Assembly (NCBI RefSeq): GCF_019649055.1
Contig: NW_026570256.1
Span: forward strand, 1,054,001 to 1,118,000
Direction of reading: 5' to 3'
Origin: Paramacrobiotus metropolitanus
Lineage: Eukaryota > Tardigrada > Eutardigrada > Parachela > Macrobiotidae
Length of the DNA: 64,000 nucleotides
Shown here: positions 59,525-64,000 of the stretch, piece by piece
How the letters are laid out: every line of letters starts with the position of its first letter
Position numbering within the stretch: position 1 is the first letter of the stretch
The notes under the pieces: generated by a model
What the model was told of the DNA's origin: nothing
What the model saw: the letters and a program-made list of their open reading frames with translations, nothing else
Database searches by the model: none
Position numbers and translations under genes: made by a program

Positions 59525-59744
59525 GCAACTGGGAAAAAACTGTGGCGACCGTGTTTTTCTATCGTTGGTGCGCCTGGTGTAATAAACCAAACTGATAACA
59601 AACCGTAATGTCACCACTCTATTCTGCAGCGTTTGCTTAGTATATTTTGGCCGACTTTGTACTATACATACCTGTTGGCTTTGCCACCGTGGTTTTGTTT
59701 CCGATGTTTCATATAAGCACGTGATTTCTCACAAAGGTGTCTAC

Positions 59745-60278
59745 CAGAGGTTGCCCATTTCTGCTTTTTCCATATCCCATCCATACCCCATTTTCTTACA
59801 GTTTTCCCTACGCAATTCCCTCCCAAATTTTTTGGATCAGACCCATTTTCGTCCGTTCTCATTTCAGTGTCCCATTTTTCAAAAATAAAAATACAACATA
59901 CATCCGAAAATTTGCTTAACGCCGGGTTACGGAAAACCTCGTTGCCAATCAGCTATTCACGCAAAGCGTGAATTCAGCGCTGTTATTGCCGAAATTTTTG
60001 AGATCCCACCATGCAAAAATTATTACGATTTCGCGCGAAGCGCGAAGGTGTCGGCGGTTTTTGTAAATTTTGCCAACCAAAATGGTTGTAGAAATGCATT
60101 AATTCGTCGTTTTTATACAGTTTTCTAAATTTCCCATTTCCGCCAGTTTTTTCGTTTTCCCGTCCATCTCCATCCATAAATACAATTTTCCCATCCATAC
60201 CATTTTAGTATGGAAAAATGGTAAATGGGGAAAAAATGGGATCCATTCCCATAATAAAATGGAGATGGGCAACCTCTG
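59745..60278. mobile_element. hAT-type MITE with 8-bp target duplication
   Basis: The element starts CAGAGGTTGCCCAT and ends with ATGGGCAACCTCTG, its reverse complement. GTGTCTAC lies on both sides (59737-59744 and 60279-60286). An 8-bp duplication and CAG-starting ends are hAT features. The 534 bp hold only short frames and two small palindromes (TTCACGCAAAGCGTGAA, TTCGCGCGAAGCGCGAA). Confidence 0.85.
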
Positions 60279-60440
60279 GTGTCTACGTAGTACTTATGTT
60301 ACGGTGTAGCCTATAACCGCCCATGATGGCGATTAGCTATAGAAATGCCCCTGTTAATGGATTTCCAACTGGATTATCAGTGTCTCTGATCTTGAATTAT
60401 CCATTTTTATGTATTTTCTCCCATTTATGAATAAAAGCTA

Positions 60441-60767
60441 TTATTTAGGGACACCCCATGTTTCCCCATATTGTAGATTATAGGATATAGGTAGCACTAC
60501 GTATGACAAATGGCGCTCCTGGTTAGAACACCGTACCAACCTGACGGTGGCTGTGGTTCTGCCCCAGCCGAATTTGGGTCGCCGACGCCGACACAGTTGC
60601 CGTCGGTTCCCGGCGCGATTTCGCGGCATTGAGCCGCATATGCCACATGTCCTGCCTATGGATGGCCGCAGGAAGCACCCGTCCATTATCCCCTCGCAAT
60701 TTCCGTGGAACAGAGGCGTCACGCGGTCCCCGAAGAGGCCGGTGCAGTTCGGCCATTTCCACAACAT
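60441..60767 (-). other. Cys-rich open frame, faintly RING-like
   Basis: A 108-codon frame on the minus strand reads CTGLFGDRVTPLFHGNCEG, DGC and TCGICG, a spacing faintly like a RING finger with missing ligands. It ends in SYVVLPISYNLQYGETW, and this tail lies in the left inverted arm. It overlaps the plus-strand coiled-coil frame, so both cannot be ordinary genes. Chance or decay is possible. Confidence 0.25.
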
Positions 60768-60938
60768 ATTCCGGACTATCCTAAGGGTTTTTCCAACCCT
60801 TTATTTTATGGATGTCTCCCTACTACGGTTTCACAAACGGAAGGAGCCTGCAGGGATCGTTATGTGCCAGACAGTGCACAAAAGGTGAGCACCGTTGCTT
60901 GCAGTGGCTGTCATTGGTATAGGCAGCACGTCCGTCGA

Positions 60939-61466
60939 ATGGAGTCAGCAGTCGCTCAACAGGCCGAGGAGCACCAAAGAGAGTGGACTGATTTGTGGGA
61001 CGAGAAAGAGCGCTACAGGGCTCTTGCAGTTCGGCTAGAGAGAGAAATGCGTTTCTTTAAAGGAGTCGCTGACAGAAGTAATGCACTTCTACAAGAGTTG
61101 CAAAACTCTTTTCTCCCTGTACGATGCCAATCGGCACAGCGCAAAATAACAGAGAATTTCTCTGTTCCGCTACAGCAAGCAATACCGTTTTCGCCTGAAA
61201 AGCCCCAGCGCCCCGGCGAAATTTTTGTCGACCTTGTGGGCAGCCGGGATAAATCAGCCGCTTTTACCGAACTTCCAGATACTTCAGCAATGGCAGTAGC
61301 TGCCATTTCAGAGCCGCTCGGGTTATGTGGCGCAGACCCCCGTATGCAACCTAGCCAAGCTTCCCCCCAAAGCCCTATGTCATCGGTAAGCCCCAATAAT
61401 GACAGCGAATTTAGTGATGCGCTTACCAAAGGAAAAAGTGGCTCGCAACCGCATGCCCCTTGCTGA
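60939..61466 (+). CDS. Coiled-coil protein inside the inverted-repeat element, hypothetical
   Basis: The open frame extends upstream to 60705 but lacks an earlier ATG; the first is at 60939, giving 175 aa. Residues 1-60 (AEEHQREWTDLWDEKERYRA, then RLEREMRFFKGV) are charged with a heptad pattern, typical of a coiled coil. The rest is Ser/Pro-rich (SQASPQSPMSSVSPNNDSE). A CSGC pair lies just upstream of the ATG in the same frame, so the true start may be an earlier spliced exon. No family recognised. Codon composition is GC-richer than the spacer around it. Confidence 0.4.
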   Translation: MESAVAQQAEEHQREWTDLWDEKERYRALAVRLEREMRFFKGVADRSNALLQELQNSFLPVRCQSAQRKITENFSVPLQQAIPFSPEKPQRPGEIFVDLVGSRDKSAAFTELPDTSAMAVAAISEPLGLCGADPRMQPSQASPQSPMSSVSPNNDSEFSDALTKGKSGSQPHAPC

Positions 61467-62375
61467 CTACCGGACGATGGATTTGGCAACGGAACTCAAA
61501 CGTGTTGCCGCTTGTCGAACACCACAATACAGCGGTAGCTGTCCATACGCCCGTTCTCATCCGCAAGCCGCACACAGTGCTGCTCAAAGGTTGCCCCTTT
61601 CAAAAAACGTTCCGCAGCAGTAATACGGAGGTTTACTGCTGCGTACCGAAGTGAAAGCCCTCCGATCTCGGAGGAGGCCAAGATGGAATGGAACCGTCTC
61701 CTCCTCTGCTGCTGGACCGAGAAGCAGATGAATCGTGCAGTGCGCATCAGCATGGCCGGTGTGGCCAATGCACCTGCGCGGATAAGGGTCTGGAAAGATC
61801 CGGACAAGTCGGATGCTGCGGCTGTAGTTACCGAAGGGCCACAAGCGGCCCTTTTCCCCGTCCTGCTTCCAATGATTTGTCCTGATTAGAGGACACCAGT
61901 AGGACCGGCGTTCGGCTTGAAAGAGCGTTAACTGCTCTTTGTTGTTCCTTTTTGTTTTTTTTGCGAGCATGTAAGCATGCATGCAACTCTGTTTTCTTTT
62001 ACCTACGGGCTGAGGGCAGCCCTTGTTGGGAGGAGGGGCATGTGTCACGGTGTAGCCTATAACCGCCCATGATGGCGATTAGCTATAGAAATGCCCAGCT
62101 TCGTACTTTGCATTTCACAAAAATGCACCCTTCGTTACTGCCCATTGCCTTGGAAGTCTACTGAAAACTGCAGAATTACAATTCCAAGATCCAACTCCTT
62201 TTGGTTTGAATACATATTGTCATACGTAGTGCTACCTATATCCTATAATCTACAATATGGGGAAACATGGGGTGTCCCTAAATAATAGCTTTTATTCATA
62301 AATGGGAGAAAATACATAAAAATGGATCATTCAAGATCAGAGACACTGATAATCCAGTTGGAAATCCATTAACAG

Positions 62376-63808
62376 AGTCATATCATTGGATTAAAAGTTT
62401 TCTGTCAGAAAGAACTAATTTTTTTTTCTGTTAACAGTTTCTATTTCTAAATCGACTATTTGATTACATCGTTTTGTGAGAAAACGAAAGCGAGCCTTTC
62501 TCCCCTTAAGTGTGTAACTCTGTATTCCAACACAGCAGAGCTGTGGAACGCGGAATTTCCAGGAGCGATTAAGTTATTAAATGAGACAGTATTCAAATTT
62601 AATGAAAGGAGCGGCTGATTCCGGATTTGAAGTAGACTTTGCGCTCGTACGCTTTGGAGTGATGCAAGCTTTCAGAAGGCACCATTAAGAAAAATGAAAC
62701 AACTCATCATAAAACACATAAGCACTCTTCGACCAGTTATTATTTTTATTATTATTCATCGTGGAGCAGGTAGCCCATTTCCGGCTAGGGAACGCGAGTA
62801 AAAGCGAAGTACTCGTAATATTCTTTTTTCATGCTTTGCTGCTTAGTTTATTAGACCAGCCGATTGTTTTCGCCATCGCACAAATCGAAAAGAACTCACT
62901 AGCCGCAAATTTAAGATTGGGTAGATCTGCAGTACGGTTGACGGAATGCATGAATGAACAGTGGCTTTTATTGTAATAAAATTCAATAATAAAATGCAAG
63001 CACAACAACAGAAAAAGTTTGGGAAAACCTAGCCGCAGCAACTGGATAAAACGATCAAAAGAGTTCTTCCGGCATCGGTTATCCATACAGCTTCAGCGAG
63101 GAAATGTCATCTGCGTGATATGAACGCAACCTGACCAGGATAAAAGACCTAGAACAAGAGATAGATATTACTTTTGTTATTTTGTAGAATTTTTCTGTTG
63201 TTTGTTGCAGTTAAGTTACCTGTCAATAGTATTAGATCCATTATTATTGCATACGCTAAAGGTGTCCTTAGAAGGAAAATACGTAAATACCCTGTCTTTT
63301 AACGCTAAAGGTGTCCTTAGGAAAATAGAATACCCAGTCTTTTAACACAACAGCGTTATCATGCCTTTGCTATGCAATACAGTCAGAACACGGCAGGCTC
63401 TTATTAATCGTACGACCTGTGTACGTTGTATAACAATGGCTGCATTTGATTGCAGGGTGTTTTTCTTGAAATAAACTTTGTAATTAATTACTTGTTGCGT
63501 TTCAAAGGCGAGACCGCCCAAAAGAATTTTGTGTTCTGTTCACAACAATTCTTGCACTTTACACGTGCGTTTGATTGGCTGTCAAATAAAAGTGGCTCTG
63601 AAATTATCAACAGTTCTTGTACAAAAGTGAGTCATACATAGCCTAATCGTTGTTGTCGATCTCGCTTGCCGCAATTAGTGGTCGCTCAAGCCGTTTGTAG
63701 CGAGAAGCAGTATATGTGTTCCCGTCATACCGCACCTTTTGCCCGAAGAACACGCAAGATTCACAGCAAATGTTCGCAGCGTGGGTAAGAGATCCAACCC
63801 AAAACCGG
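62376..63808. other. Intergenic, small tandem repeat
   Basis: No gene seen. A unit of about 49 bp starting ACGCTAAAGGTGTCCTTAG occurs twice at 63253-63345. Confidence 0.4.
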
Positions 63809-63814
63809 TATAAA
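63809..63814 (+). promoter_or_regulatory. TATA box of the gene at the right edge
   Basis: TATAAA in the context CCGGTATAAATGGC, 78 bp before the ATG at 63887. The distance equals that seen for the first cathepsin gene. Confidence 0.6.
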
Positions 63815-63886
63815 TGGCTCAGCAAGTTAGCAGCAAAACACAGATAGAAGTTGTTGTCGTTGAGCCACATCCGTTGTCTTCCAAAC

Positions 63887-64000
63887 ATGATTTCTGTAGG
63901 ATTACTCTTCCTCTTTCCGGGCCTTGTTGTAAGTTGCAAAACAGTCGCTGCTTTTATCAAACACTGTGGATCTGATTATAATTTAAAAAATTGCAGGTGT
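63887..64000 (+). CDS. Start of a secreted protein, cut by window end
   Basis: ATG at 63887 begins a hydrophobic leader (MISVGLLFLFPGLV). GTTGTAAGT gives a donor after 63928, and TTGCAG before 63997 gives an acceptor, so an intron of 68 bp would lead into a second exon of which four bases are in the window. The protein family cannot be told. The TATA box upstream supports a real start. Confidence 0.5.
   Translation, partial: MISVGLLFLFPGLVVSCKTVAAFIKHCGSDYNLKNCRC

Larger units (their letters stand above)
60301..62375. mobile_element. Unclassified element with 158-bp inverted arms and 50-bp direct repeats
   Basis: 60351-60508 is the reverse complement of 62218-62375 (158 bp, about one mismatch). 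In addition a 50-bp sequence at 60301-60350 recurs unchanged and in direct orientation at 62047-62096, so one copy is outside the left arm and one inside the right half. No target duplication was found at the arm ends. The enclosed 1.7 kb is GC-richer than the flanks and holds a coiled-coil ORF (60939-61466, plus) and a Cys-rich frame (60441-60767, minus). No transposase or integrase motif was recognised. It may be a non-autonomous DNA element that picked up gene pieces, or a rearranged duplicate. Confidence 0.65.

Noticed and set aside
61584-62048. 154-codon minus-strand frame in the inverted-repeat element
   Set aside because: It overlaps other open frames in the same GC-rich stretch and shows no domain pattern; not enough to call a gene.

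Overview
The window is nuclear DNA of an animal. Nearly every recognisable gene is split by short GT-AG introns whose phases I could join by hand, two start regions carry TATA boxes about 80 bp before the ATG, and the genes are metazoan families: cathepsin L, astacin, receptor guanylyl cyclase, rhodopsin-like GPCR and a macin-like peptide. An ecdysozoan, most plausibly a tardigrade, fits the mix, but no marker gene settles the species, so this is inference.

Layout. 0-2.8 kb: repeat-like DNA and a perfect 33-bp-arm palindrome. 2.8-5.2 kb: a three-exon secreted-type FAD oxidase (berberine-bridge family) with both flavin-linking residues. 6.6-12.0 kb: two tandem five-exon cathepsin L genes; the second has five extra residues between the oxyanion Gln and the catalytic Cys. 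13-40 kb: a cluster of one unusual family, a secreted astacin-like domain fused to leucine-rich repeats with an LRR C-terminal cap. Two copies are intact (13.0-17.7 and 32.3-34.5 kb), one is broken (27.4-31.1 kb, minus strand) and others are fragments (37, 38.8 and 39.8 kb). In the three copies where the zinc motif survives, the catalytic Glu and at least two of the three zinc His are replaced, so the family looks like pseudoproteases. The cluster is cut by a 51-bp minisatellite in an intron, a LINE tail, a young env-bearing Ty3/gypsy element (19.2-27.1 kb, LTRs differing at 2 of 324 positions), a solo LTR and a MITE-like element.

40-50 kb: a GH19 chitinase-like gene that seems to lack its first catalytic Glu, a tRNA-like Pol III unit, and a receptor guanylyl cyclase that I could assemble from 18 exons (about 1,010 aa) with one unbroken frame; one intron holds a large foldback. 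50.5-52.3 kb: a minus-strand gene with a YfaP-like region and a knottin-like exon, interrupted by an in-frame TGA. 53-54 kb: guanylyl cyclase debris and a mariner-like MITE. 55.5-56.5 kb: a single-exon GPCR. 59.1-59.5 kb: a macin-like cysteine-rich peptide. 59.7-62.4 kb: a hAT-type MITE with 8-bp target duplication, then an unclassified 2-kb structure with 158-bp inverted arms. At the right edge a new gene begins behind a TATA box.

The genes do not form a pathway. The shared theme is secreted or surface proteins in expanding and decaying families, with several enzyme folds that have lost catalytic residues. Exon boundaries were placed by eye from splice signals, phase and protein similarity; no alignment or transcript data were available.
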